Positions 1-6,972 of a DNA stretch of 7,605 nucleotides are shown piece by piece (positions within the stretch are counted from its first letter, which is position 1; the number at the start of each line of letters is the position of its first letter). The translations under genes were made by a program, and so were the position numbers. Source of the DNA: CALSPH01 sp041690035 (GTDB lineage: Bacteria > Bacteroidota > Bacteroidia > NS11-12g > UBA955); contig JBDNFC010000039.1 of assembly GCA_041690035.1 (NCBI GenBank), positions 1 through 7,605 of the forward strand, read 5' to 3'. A model generated the notes under the pieces. The model saw nothing but the letters and a program-made list of their open reading frames with translations, was not told the origin of the DNA and made no database searches.

Positions 1-2
1 TA

Positions 3-137
3 GTTATGCTGCAACAAATGTCTATTAAAAATCAAAATATATTTGACGGATTAATGGAAGCTGCAAAATATTGCTCACTTGGACAAATAACCGAAGGGCT
101 TTTTGAAGTAGGTGGGCAGTATAGAAGAAATATGTAG
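3..137 (+). CDS. Methylmalonyl-CoA mutase family protein, C-terminal end (partial)
   Basis: The frame open from base 3 gives 44 residues ending in LGQITEGLFEVGGQYRRNM and a TAG stop. That ending, with the preceding NIFDGLMEA segment, is recalled as the typical C-terminus of B12-dependent acyl-CoA mutases (methylmalonyl-CoA mutase or the fused isobutyryl-CoA mutase IcmF), which rearrange the carbon skeleton of acyl-CoA thioesters in the cytoplasm. The substrate-binding barrel and the B12 domain lie outside the window, so the exact substrate, the subunit and the total length cannot be told. The next gene begins 9 bases after the stop in the same frame and direction, so the two are probably co-transcribed, although their functions look unrelated. 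The other two forward frames close early. Family assignment is fairly safe; the specific enzyme is open. Confidence 0.72.
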   Translation, partial: VMLQQMSIKNQNIFDGLMEAAKYCSLGQITEGLFEVGGQYRRNM

Positions 138-146
138 CCTTTAGCA

Positions 147-797
147 ATGTTGAATTCATTAAACAGATCATCTCTTTATGTATTTTTAATAATCGGTGCG
201 GGTTTATTAGGGATTTTTATTCACTTTTATTTTGGTGGATTAAAAGCTGTAATTACAGTTAATGGTTTTCATAATGATTTTTTAGACATGTTTTTTAAAT
301 ATGTAACATTTTTAGGCGAAATTTATGGAATGGTGCTTTGTGTATTTTTTTTCTTAATGATAAAGGAGATTAAGTGGGCAATTATTGCAATTTTTTCAAT
401 AATACTAAGTTCAGCAATTGCCTCAATTTTAAAACATTTGGTATTTAGCAATGCATTGCGTCCTAAACATTTTATAAGCAATGTTGATTTTATACATCAA
501 GTAGTTGGGGTCGAAATACATTTATTTAATAGTTTTCCCAGCGGACATACATTAACAATGGTATGTATTTGCACTATTTTGGCTTTATATTTTGGTGTAA
601 GTAAACATAAAAAAATCGCTCATTTTATTTTATTTTTCATAACTTTATGTGTGGCATTATCTAGGGTATATCTTTTTCAGCATTTTTTTATTGATGTTTC
701 TGTTTCTTTTTTTCTTGGTTTAATAATTTCTTTTGCCACTTATTTAGGCCTTTTATCTTTTCCCTATTTTAAATCAATTAACAATGAAACAGTATAA
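147..797 (+). CDS. PAP2-family membrane phosphatase
   Basis: A 216-residue integral membrane protein of the type-2 phosphatidic acid phosphatase family, which removes phosphate from lipid phosphates or pyrophosphates (phosphatidic acid, undecaprenyl pyrophosphate, lipid A). All three signature motifs are visible: K96 followed by R105-P106, PSGH at 131-134, and SR at 172-173 with H179 and D183 in the exact SRx5Hx3D spacing. The histidines of the second and third motifs are the catalytic nucleophile and its helper. The first motif has eight residues between K and RP instead of the classic six. About six hydrophobic segments fit the family (near 10-30, 60-72, 77-95, 134-152, 157-176 and 183-205), and the length is normal. 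ATG is the first start after the upstream stop; no Shine-Dalgarno is seen. The end overlaps the next gene, an ArnT-like glycosyltransferase, by 14 bases, which suggests polyprenyl-phosphate recycling or lipid A work. Substrate is not determinable. Confidence 0.93.
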   Translation: MLNSLNRSSLYVFLIIGAGLLGIFIHFYFGGLKAVITVNGFHNDFLDMFFKYVTFLGEIYGMVLCVFFFLMIKEIKWAIIAIFSIILSSAIASILKHLVFSNALRPKHFISNVDFIHQVVGVEIHLFNSFPSGHTLTMVCICTILALYFGVSKHKKIAHFILFFITLCVALSRVYLFQHFFIDVSVSFFLGLIISFATYLGLLSFPYFKSINNETV

Positions 798-2502
798 TAT
801 TGCCACCTTTTTTGCCATTTCTTGTTTTTGCTTGGTTTGTTTTTTGCCATTTTTGGGCAGTGTGCATCTATTTGATTGGGACGAAATTAATTTTGCAGAA
901 AATGCGCGCGAAATGTTGGTTACAAATAATTGGGGCAGCATTACTATAAATTTTGAACCCTTTTGGGAAAAACCTCCATTGTTTATTTGGATGCAAGCCA
1001 TAAGCATGAAAATATTTGGTATTAATGCATTTGCAGCCCGATTTCCTACTGTTTTATCAAGCCTGCTCACGCTAAATTTAATTTATTTTATAGGGGTAAA
1101 ACATTTTAGACCTTCTTTGGCTGCAGTATGGGTGCTTGTTTACCTTGGTAGTTTTATCCCTCATTTTTATATACGCACCGGGCTGATAGACCCCACTTTT
1201 AACCTCTTTATATTTTTGGCTATTTATCAGTTGGCATTGGCTTATAGTCATTTTCAAAAAGTAGAAAATAATAATGCCAATGTTATTTGGGGTGCTGTTT
1301 TTGTAGGTTTAGCCATTTTAACCAAAGGTCCCGTAGCGCTTTTAATTTTTTTACTCGTTTTTTTTATCTTGTGTTTCTTTACCCGAAAAATTTTTATCAA
1401 GCCATTTGCATTTGTGCTTGCTGTTTTTATAATTTTGGGTATTGTTTCAGCTTGGTTTATGCCCGAGACTTTAAAAAATGGGACTTGGTTTATACAAAGA
1501 TTTTTGCAATATCAATTTGAACTGCTTACTCAAAATGTTGCAGGACATCAGCAGCCTTTTTATTATCACTTTATAGTGTTGTTTTTTGGTTGTTTTCCTG
1601 CTGCATTTTTTGCCATTAAAGCTTTTTTTTTAAGAATAGAAAATCACCGAGAAAAACCCTTTTTTATTACTTTTCAGATTCTCTTTTGGGTAGTGCTTAT
1701 TCTCTTTTCGATAGTTAAAACTAAGATAATTCATTACAGTTCATTGTGTTGGCTACCACTCACTTTTTTAGCTGCATATTATATAGATAAATTGCTTGCA
1801 GAAAACATTAAGATTAAAAATTGGCAAAAGTTGTTTCTTTTGTTAAGTGGTTTTCCAATTATCTTATTTTTATCTCTTGTTCCTTATATTAATAATTTGG
1901 GTAAACACACATTTTTATTAAGTAAAATCAAGGATGTTTTTGCGCTGACAGTATTGCAGGTAAATTCCAATTTTTCTATGTTGTCCTCAATTGTAGCCTC
2001 TTTATTGGCTATTGCGCTTATGGGTGTATTGTTTCTTGCCTTTTGGAATAAAAAATACATTATTCATTTATTTATAACTAATTTTTTTGTTTGCTATTTT
2101 TCAGCACTACTTTTTGTGCCAGTAATAGATGCAAAGTTGCAAAAAGACTTGTTTCAATTTTATAAAAGCCAAGTAGGCAAAGATGTATATATAGAAACAA
2201 TCGGTTTTAAAAGTTATGCCCATTATTTTTATGCTAAAATGCAACCGCTAAAATTGACTGATGGATTACATATTTTTCAAAATAAAGCATTGTTTGGTAA
2301 AAAATTGCAAGACCTCAACGCAAAAGAGTACGACTTACTGCAATCAAAAAAGCAGAGATTTTTATTAGACAGTGCAGTAGATAAGCCAGTATATTTAATC
2401 TATAAAATAGGCAATGATAATTTACCTATGGCAAAAAATGGCTTTTTTAGTTTAGGCAAAAAAGGAGGCTATCTGGTTTATAAACGAAATAAAAGCATTT
2501 AA
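784..2502 (+). CDS. ArnT/PMT-like membrane glycosyltransferase
   Basis: A 572-residue multi-pass glycosyltransferase of the PMT/ArnT superfamily (GT39/GT83-like fold). Members move a sugar from a polyprenyl-phosphate donor to lipid A, protein or another acceptor on the periplasmic face. The first periplasmic loop holds the hallmark acidic pair (DWDE, 31-34), followed by FAENAREM (37-44) and EPFWEKPPLFIW (58-69). LTKGP lies at 179-183, and a second conserved stretch with KTKIIHYSSLCWLP at 312-325. Around twelve hydrophobic segments run to about residue 446. A soluble tail of about 120 residues (455-572) would be periplasmic if the family topology holds. The ATG lies inside the end of the PAP2 gene (14-base overlap, different frame), so translation is probably coupled; no Shine-Dalgarno is seen. 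Sugar and acceptor are unknown. The name ArnT should not be taken to mean aminoarabinose transfer. It converges on tilS, with a 33-base gap that shows no strong terminator. Confidence 0.9.
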   Translation: MKQYNIATFFAISCFCLVCFLPFLGSVHLFDWDEINFAENAREMLVTNNWGSITINFEPFWEKPPLFIWMQAISMKIFGINAFAARFPTVLSSLLTLNLIYFIGVKHFRPSLAAVWVLVYLGSFIPHFYIRTGLIDPTFNLFIFLAIYQLALAYSHFQKVENNNANVIWGAVFVGLAILTKGPVALLIFLLVFFILCFFTRKIFIKPFAFVLAVFIILGIVSAWFMPETLKNGTWFIQRFLQYQFELLTQNVAGHQQPFYYHFIVLFFGCFPAAFFAIKAFFLRIENHREKPFFITFQILFWVVLILFSIVKTKIIHYSSLCWLPLTFLAAYYIDKLLAENIKIKNWQKLFLLLSGFPIILFLSLVPYINNLGKHTFLLSKIKDVFALTVLQVNSNFSMLSSIVASLLAIALMGVLFLAFWNKKYIIHLFITNFFVCYFSALLFVPVIDAKLQKDLFQFYKSQVGKDVYIETIGFKSYAHYFYAKMQPLKLTDGLHIFQNKALFGKKLQDLNAKEYDLLQSKKQRFLLDSAVDKPVYLIYKIGNDNLPMAKNGFFSLGKKGGYLVYKRNKSI

Positions 2503-2535
2503 TATTTTTTAAATTTTATAATAAAAACGCATTAT

Positions 2536-3843
2536 TTATTTCAAAATGGTATTTTTATGCAGTATGATTTTCATAATTCTACGGGTGCTAGAATCAATTT
2601 TTACCGCATTATCTATTCTGTAAGGTAAGCTAGCCAGCACTAAATTATTTTTATTACAAAGCAAAAGTGCACTTGGTTTTTTTATGGCAGAGATTTTTTG
2701 TTGATTCAAAAAATCACTTACTAATAAATGGCCTTTAAGGCCTAGTGGTCTAAATTTATCACCCACATTGGGGTGTCTAATTGTGATAGGAAGATCAAGT
2801 TTATCTAAATCCAAATAGCATATATTTTCTAAATATTGATTTGGGATTTCATTTTCTATAACAAATTCAATTTGATATTGTGCAGCTGGGATTATTTGAT
2901 TAATCACCTTTTCTAACACAATTGGTTTAATTAATTGCTTTGGTAAATAGTCTATCTGAACTGTGTAATTGATAATAGATATAAAAATTTCGTTAATCAC
3001 AAGGCTAAAACCATTCCTTTTTTCAAAACATGCCTCTGCAATTTGTTGTGATTGCGCCTGATTTATTTTGTGCATACTAAGTAAATAGTACCAAAATGAG
3101 CTGTTGTAAAGTCGCTTATCCTCTAGCAAATAAGTTTTTGGCATACTATTAATTTCATTTTCTAGCAATAATTTTATCAAGGCATAGTCATTTTTTGCTT
3201 GGCTAATAGTATGTAATATTCTAGTATCATAGTCTTTAAAAATAGTTTCAAAAACAGGGATAACTTTATTTCTTATAATATTTCTACTATAATTTAGTCC
3301 CTGATTTGAACTGTCTGGGCTAAAATCCAAATTTTGCTCTTTTAAAAAGGATAAAATTTCATTTTTGTTAAAATGTAGCAGGGGTCTAAAAATCTGTTTT
3401 TGCAAGGTTTGCATTGGTATCAATCCTTTTAACCCTGTACCTCTCATAAATCTAAAAATGCTATTTTCTATCAAATCATCCCTGTGATGCGCTGTTGCAA
3501 GTAATGCTAAATGATTACTTATTATAATTTGTTTAAAAAAATCATACCTTATTTTTCTTGCTTTGGCTTGAACTCCCTTTTTTGATTCTATAGTTGGAGC
3601 ATTTAGTAAATGGTATTTAACTTGATGATTTTTACAGAGGTTTTTTACAAACAAAGCATTTTCTTCGCTTTCTTTTCCGCGCAGAGCATAATTTACATGA
3701 GCTACTTCAAAGTAAATGTTATGAGCGTAAAACAGATGAAACAGTGCCACAGAATCTGCGCCACCGCTGCATGCTAACAATATTTTTTTTGAGCCTATCT
3801 TATTAGCTGCTACAAGAGATAAAAATCTTGAAACAATATCCAT
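2536..3843 (-). CDS. tilS: tRNA(Ile)-lysidine synthase TilS
   Basis: TilS attaches lysine to C34 of the CAU-anticodon isoleucine tRNA, using ATP, so that the tRNA reads AUA and is charged with isoleucine; it is essential in most bacteria. Numbered from the ATG at 3843 (435 residues), the N-terminal PP-loop ATPase shows SGGADS at 26-31, HVNYALRG near 49-56, KARKIRYDFF near 94-103, the AHHRDDLIENSIFRFMRGTG block near 118-137, RPLL near 153-156, and DSSN with RNIIRNK near 177-193. The C-terminal TilS domain shows HPNVGDKFRPLGLKG, then LVSDFLNQQKI, with YRID and T further on. Length is typical of full-length TilS. A GTG directly upstream at 3846 is in frame and would add one residue; ATG is preferred. 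The gene diverges from the OstA-like gene and is the only clear housekeeping gene here. Confidence 0.96.
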   Translation of the reverse strand: MDIVSRFLSLVAANKIGSKKILLACSGGADSVALFHLFYAHNIYFEVAHVNYALRGKESEENALFVKNLCKNHQVKYHLLNAPTIESKKGVQAKARKIRYDFFKQIIISNHLALLATAHHRDDLIENSIFRFMRGTGLKGLIPMQTLQKQIFRPLLHFNKNEILSFLKEQNLDFSPDSSNQGLNYSRNIIRNKVIPVFETIFKDYDTRILHTISQAKNDYALIKLLLENEINSMPKTYLLEDKRLYNSSFWYYLLSMHKINQAQSQQIAEACFEKRNGFSLVINEIFISIINYTVQIDYLPKQLIKPIVLEKVINQIIPAAQYQIEFVIENEIPNQYLENICYLDLDKLDLPITIRHPNVGDKFRPLGLKGHLLVSDFLNQQKISAIKKPSALLLCNKNNLVLASLPYRIDNAVKIDSSTRRIMKIILHKNTILK

Positions 3844-3860
3844 CACTATAAATTTTGCTG

Positions 3861-3868
3861 CAAAGTAA
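3861..3868 (-). promoter_or_regulatory. Candidate -7 element for tilS
   Basis: Read on the minus strand this is TTACTTTG followed by CAG, close to the Bacteroidota -7 consensus TAnnTTTG but with the TA one base closer to TTTG than usual. It would start transcription about 10 bases before the tilS ATG at 3843. No convincing TTTG-type -33 element sits at the usual distance. The call rests on position and resemblance only. Confidence 0.3.
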
Positions 3869-3890
3869 GCATGCTTGATAAAATTTGCAC

Positions 3891-3898
3891 TAATTTTG
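3891..3898 (+). promoter_or_regulatory. Candidate -7 element for the OstA-like gene
   Basis: TAATTTTG, followed by CAG, matches the Bacteroidota -7 consensus TAnnTTTG exactly. It lies 16 bases before the ATG at 3915, which implies a very short leader. A TTTG -33 element at 19-21 bases upstream is not present, so the promoter is only partly supported. It stands back-to-back with a similar element facing tilS. Confidence 0.42.
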
Positions 3899-3914
3899 CA
3901 GTATTATTTTTTCA

Positions 3915-5402
3915 ATGAGAGTTATTTTTTATTTTATGGTTTTGTTTCCAATCTTTATGTGCGGGCAAGAAAAGATAACTATCAATAATGTAGACGAACT
4001 AAGTTTGGGCTATAAAAATGGCAGAAAAGCTAAAGTTTGTAATGGTAATGTGTCTTTCAGCCAAGGTGATATGACGCTAACTTGCACTCAAGCATATTTA
4101 TATGATGATATTAATGAAGTAGAGGCAACGGGCAACGTAGTGATTACTCAGCCAGGTACAACAGTTACAGGAGGCAATTTATACTATTATGGCAATACCA
4201 ATCAAGCTATTATGACCAACAATGTAGTATTAAACGATGGTGAAAGCACTTTAAACACAAACTCGTTGAATTATAATACCAAAGCAAAATTTGGCTATTA
4301 CAGCAACAGTGCAATAATTGTTAGCAAAAACAACACTTTAACTAGTGTGTATGGTTCTTATTCGGGCAATACAAAAATGTATGGATTTAAAAATAAAGTA
4401 AGGTTGGTTAATCCAGAATATATTATGGAGTCTGACACTTTGCAATACCATACCCCAACCAATACAGCTTTTTTCTTTGGACCAACAACGATTAAAGCGG
4501 AAAGTAATACTATTTATTGCAAGTATGGATGGTATAATACACAAACAGAAAAATCTTTGTTTACCAAGGGAGCAAGTATTGAGTCTGATAAAAACACCAT
4601 TTTTGCAGATAGCATGCTTTACGATAGAACTGCTGCAATTGGGAAAGCTTTTGGCAATATAAAAATGTTAGATACTGCAGAAAAGGTGGTTTTATATGGG
4701 CAAAAGGGCTTTCATTACAGAAACGGAGGGTTAACGACTATTTTTGGAAATCCATTGGCTAAAAAAGCAATGGAAGACGATGATACCCTATGGCTAATTG
4801 CTGATACTTTTAATTATATTTCAGATGACACCATGCGAAAGTTGAGTGCTTATAAAAATGCAAAAATTAAAACCTTAGAAATGGATGGCGTTTCAGACTC
4901 TCTTATTTACAATGTTTCAGACTCTTTGATAGAAATGTATTATCAACCAATTTTATGGACACAAGAAAATGAAATTTATGGAAAATTCATCTCTATTTTG
5001 TTGCAAAATAATCGAATAAATAAAATGAATATTTTTGACAGTGCATGGATAATTCAAGAGGAATATGTGGGGCATTATAACCAAATAAAAGGGGATACTA
5101 TTTTTAATTTTTTTGAAAACAATAAACTTAAAACAGTAAAAGTGCTGCATAATGCAGAAAGCATCTATTATGCAAAAGAAAATGACAGCACATATACAGG
5201 CATGAATAGTATTGCTTGTGAGCGAATGAATATTATATTAGAAAATCAAAGCATTACTAAAATAATTTTTTTAGAAAAGCCAAAAGCCATGCTTTACCCT
5301 GTAGATAAAATACCTGCTGATAAACTAAAGTTAGTTGATTTTAAAATTAACACACTTTCAAAACCAAGCATCAGCCAGTTTTTTGAAAGGGTGTTAAAAT
5401 AA
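3915..5402 (+). CDS. OstA/LptA-like lipopolysaccharide transport protein
   Basis: A 495-residue exported protein resembling the OstA-like N-terminal/LptA family, whose beta-jellyroll repeats shield lipid A as LPS crosses the periplasm to the outer membrane. Residues 1-17 form a short hydrophobic signal. The signal class is uncertain: C16 follows IFM, which is not a normal lipobox, and a signal peptidase I cut before Q18 is possible. From residue 44 the chain is a run of GNV-type strands: GNVSFSQG (44), GNVVITQP (73), NNVVLNDG (102), then five more to about 275 with exact 29-residue spacing, each with a T/L-rich second strand and usually an aromatic residue near repeat position 19. Further, less regular repeats follow to about 460. 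No LptD-type outer-membrane barrel is visible, so this is a periplasmic or surface-lipoprotein bridge rather than the whole LptD. It converges on the FemAB-like gene with 9 bases between stops. The exact role is inferred from the family. Confidence 0.85.
   Translation: MRVIFYFMVLFPIFMCGQEKITINNVDELSLGYKNGRKAKVCNGNVSFSQGDMTLTCTQAYLYDDINEVEATGNVVITQPGTTVTGGNLYYYGNTNQAIMTNNVVLNDGESTLNTNSLNYNTKAKFGYYSNSAIIVSKNNTLTSVYGSYSGNTKMYGFKNKVRLVNPEYIMESDTLQYHTPTNTAFFFGPTTIKAESNTIYCKYGWYNTQTEKSLFTKGASIESDKNTIFADSMLYDRTAAIGKAFGNIKMLDTAEKVVLYGQKGFHYRNGGLTTIFGNPLAKKAMEDDDTLWLIADTFNYISDDTMRKLSAYKNAKIKTLEMDGVSDSLIYNVSDSLIEMYYQPILWTQENEIYGKFISILLQNNRINKMNIFDSAWIIQEEYVGHYNQIKGDTIFNFFENNKLKTVKVLHNAESIYYAKENDSTYTGMNSIACERMNIILENQSITKIIFLEKPKAMLYPVDKIPADKLKLVDFKINTLSKPSISQFFERVLK
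4044..4739 (+). repeat. Eight 29-residue (87-bp) protein repeats in the OstA-like gene
   Basis: Repeat starts fall at residues 44, 73, 102, 131, 160, 189, 218 and 247 of the encoded protein, each exactly 29 residues apart. The loose pattern is G/N-N-V-x-I/L at positions 1-5, T/I/V near 11, and Y or another aromatic near 19. The DNA copies are strongly diverged, so this is an old protein repeat, not a recent tandem duplication. Each unit probably forms two strands of the LptA-like jellyroll. Confidence 0.8.
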
Positions 5403-5411
5403 GCAAGGATA

Positions 5412-6434
5412 TTAATTGCCATTTAGCATGTCAAAAGGGGCTACAAATAGGCCTTGGTATTGATTTGTGATTTCTTCCACAGACCGTTTGAAAATGGCTT
5501 TATCATTAATTTTTATTTGATAAAAATAGGGGTAATCTGTGCTTCCCCATCTTGCTTTAAAACGGTATAGATTTTCATTTGATTTTGGTGTTCCTCCCCA
5601 ATTCCAGATATTGCGGCCTTTGTTTACCTCTTGTTGCATGGTATAAAATATAAGCGCAGAAAGTGCCTGCTTGTCTCTGTATTCTGCTAATATTGCAGGC
5701 ATGTAATATTCTACTGTTTCTTGATGGTAAAAAACCAGCAATGCACAAGCTTGCACACCGTCAATTAATGCTTCATATACTTGAAAGTCTTTTCCGTTTT
5801 CAAAAAAATTAGGAAGATTTTCAAAGAAAAGTGCTTCTTTTGGCGCTATTCCAACTGCCTCCATATTTTTGCAATGTGTTTTTTGAAGAAAACTAAAGTC
5901 ATCTGTGGTTCTAAAAACAATATTTTCCTTTAATCCCTTACGCACCATATTTCTGGTTTTATAGTGAAATATTTCTAAAATATTTTCACCATTATTTACA
6001 ACATTATCTGGAAGTATTGCAACCTGTGCCAATCTTTCTAGGGTAATATAATCCGAATTGTGCTTTAATCTATTGTCTTCAAAAAGGTTGCTTACATAAG
6101 CAAAAGCGGATGCATTTTTATTCAAATAATCCAGCATTTGGGCTTCTATAGACTCCTTGCTTTCTTTATCATTGGCTATTATGCCTCCATTGCTACCAAA
6201 ATAAGCCAATGAATTATATACCTTGCCAGCATTTCCTTTTTTTACTATCCAAGGGCATACAGCCGTAATTTTATCATTATCATAAACAGCAAATAGTTCT
6301 TTTTCTGCCTGAAGTATTTTGGCAATGAAATTAATAAATTTTAGATTATGATATAACATGCTTTTACTTTGTATATCAATATATTTTTGATAGTCAATGA
6401 AATCATTGGCCAATTCTAATTTTCTAAACTTCAA
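5412..6434 (-). CDS. FemAB-like / BioF2-like GNAT acyltransferase
   Basis: A 340-residue protein with the double-GNAT architecture of FemAB-related transferases, which attach amino acids or acyl groups to peptidoglycan precursors or polysaccharides in the cytoplasm. Visible blocks are the first-domain LFAVYDNDKITAVCPW (47-62), the basic linker KTRNMVRKGLKENIVFR (159-175), VYEALIDGVQACALLVFYH (219-237), and the diagnostic C-terminal NWGGTPKSNENLYRFKARWG (278-297). The start is odd: the frame opens with TTG directly after the TAA of the upstream gene, in the same frame, so no upstream start is possible. Other starts are TTG at residue 8 and ATG at residue 26 (base 6359). An ATG start would remove the first strand and helix expected of the family, so TTG at 6434 is preferred. 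It is the last gene of a tight three-gene minus-strand operon. The group transferred and the acceptor are unknown; a sugar acceptor is inferred from the upstream epimerase. Confidence 0.82.
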   Translation of the reverse strand: MKFRKLELANDFIDYQKYIDIQSKSMLYHNLKFINFIAKILQAEKELFAVYDNDKITAVCPWIVKKGNAGKVYNSLAYFGSNGGIIANDKESKESIEAQMLDYLNKNASAFAYVSNLFEDNRLKHNSDYITLERLAQVAILPDNVVNNGENILEIFHYKTRNMVRKGLKENIVFRTTDDFSFLQKTHCKNMEAVGIAPKEALFFENLPNFFENGKDFQVYEALIDGVQACALLVFYHQETVEYYMPAILAEYRDKQALSALIFYTMQQEVNKGRNIWNWGGTPKSNENLYRFKARWGSTDYPYFYQIKINDKAIFKRSVEEITNQYQGLFVAPFDMLNGN

Positions 6435-6971
6435 TTATTTTTCTGCTAAATTTTGCTTAAAAAATCCCATACAAATCATTTGGTGATAACTCCCATCCAT
6501 AAAGAGTTGCTCTTTTAAAACTCCTTCTTGCTCAAACCCTATTTTTTTGTATATATTTATTGCTGCATGATTATATTCGGCTACTTGTAAACATACTTTA
6601 TGCAAATTTAACTTATTGAAAGCGAATTCTAGAATTAATTGAGTCGCACTTTTTGCAATTCCTTTTCCCCTTGCAGTTTTATCTCCAATAACAATTGCAT
6701 AATATGCGTTTCTGCTAAAATAATCAATGGTATTTAGTTCTATAAAGCCTACGTGAAGTGCAGTTTCATCTTCAATAGAAAAAATAATTCTATCAGTGTC
6801 TCCATTCATGGCTTTCTGCACCCAGGCTTCTTCCATTGGTTTGGTAACTGGCAGTCTAAAACTTAGTAAGTTTCTTTTTACATCATCATCATTACGCCAA
6901 ATAAGGGAGCGTAAAATATCTTCTGTGTTTACAGGTCTTAAATTGCAAATAGAAGATTTCATAATTGTCAT
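6435..6971 (-). CDS. RimJ/RimL-type GNAT N-acetyltransferase
   Basis: A 178-residue single-domain GNAT enzyme that transfers an acyl group, normally acetyl from acetyl-CoA, to a primary amine. Motif A is RGKGIA at 101-106, matching the acetyl-CoA pyrophosphate-binding consensus (R/Q)xxGx(G/A), preceded by the strand YAIVIGDKT. Motif B follows as AEYNHAAINIYKKIGFEQEG (131-150), typical of the RimJ/RimL branch, with the usual C-terminal strand pair ending near residue 170. Length is normal, so the TAA at 6435-6437 is a genuine end and not a truncation. The start at 6971 is one base after the stop of the epimerase gene (TAA-T-ATG); an ATG three codons later is the alternative. Its position after a sugar epimerase suggests N-acetylation of an amino-sugar nucleotide, as in surface-glycan pathways. 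A protein or small-amine substrate cannot be excluded. Confidence 0.86.
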   Translation of the reverse strand: MTIMKSSICNLRPVNTEDILRSLIWRNDDDVKRNLLSFRLPVTKPMEEAWVQKAMNGDTDRIIFSIEDETALHVGFIELNTIDYFSRNAYYAIVIGDKTARGKGIAKSATQLILEFAFNKLNLHKVCLQVAEYNHAAINIYKKIGFEQEGVLKEQLFMDGSYHQMICMGFFKQNLAEK

Positions 6972-6972
6972 A

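Noticed and set aside
774..1070. Open antisense frame opposite the start of the glycosyltransferase gene
   Set aside because: It lies wholly across a well-supported membrane protein gene, shows no recognisable domain, and is explained by the codon bias of the opposite strand. The other short frames inside the OstA-like, GNAT and epimerase genes were dismissed for the same reason.
2463..2468. AGGAGG as a ribosome binding site
   Set aside because: It lies inside the glycosyltransferase coding region and no start codon follows at a usable distance on the plus strand.
2497..2514. Inverted repeat ATTTAA / TTAAAT at the tail of the glycosyltransferase gene as a terminator
   Set aside because: The stem is six A/T pairs only, far too weak, and in sequence this AT-rich such pairings are expected by chance. 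No stronger hairpin is seen in the convergent gap.
3844..3846. GTG as the tilS start
   Set aside because: It is directly followed by an in-frame ATG and would add only one residue; ATG is the more usual choice, though GTG cannot be excluded.
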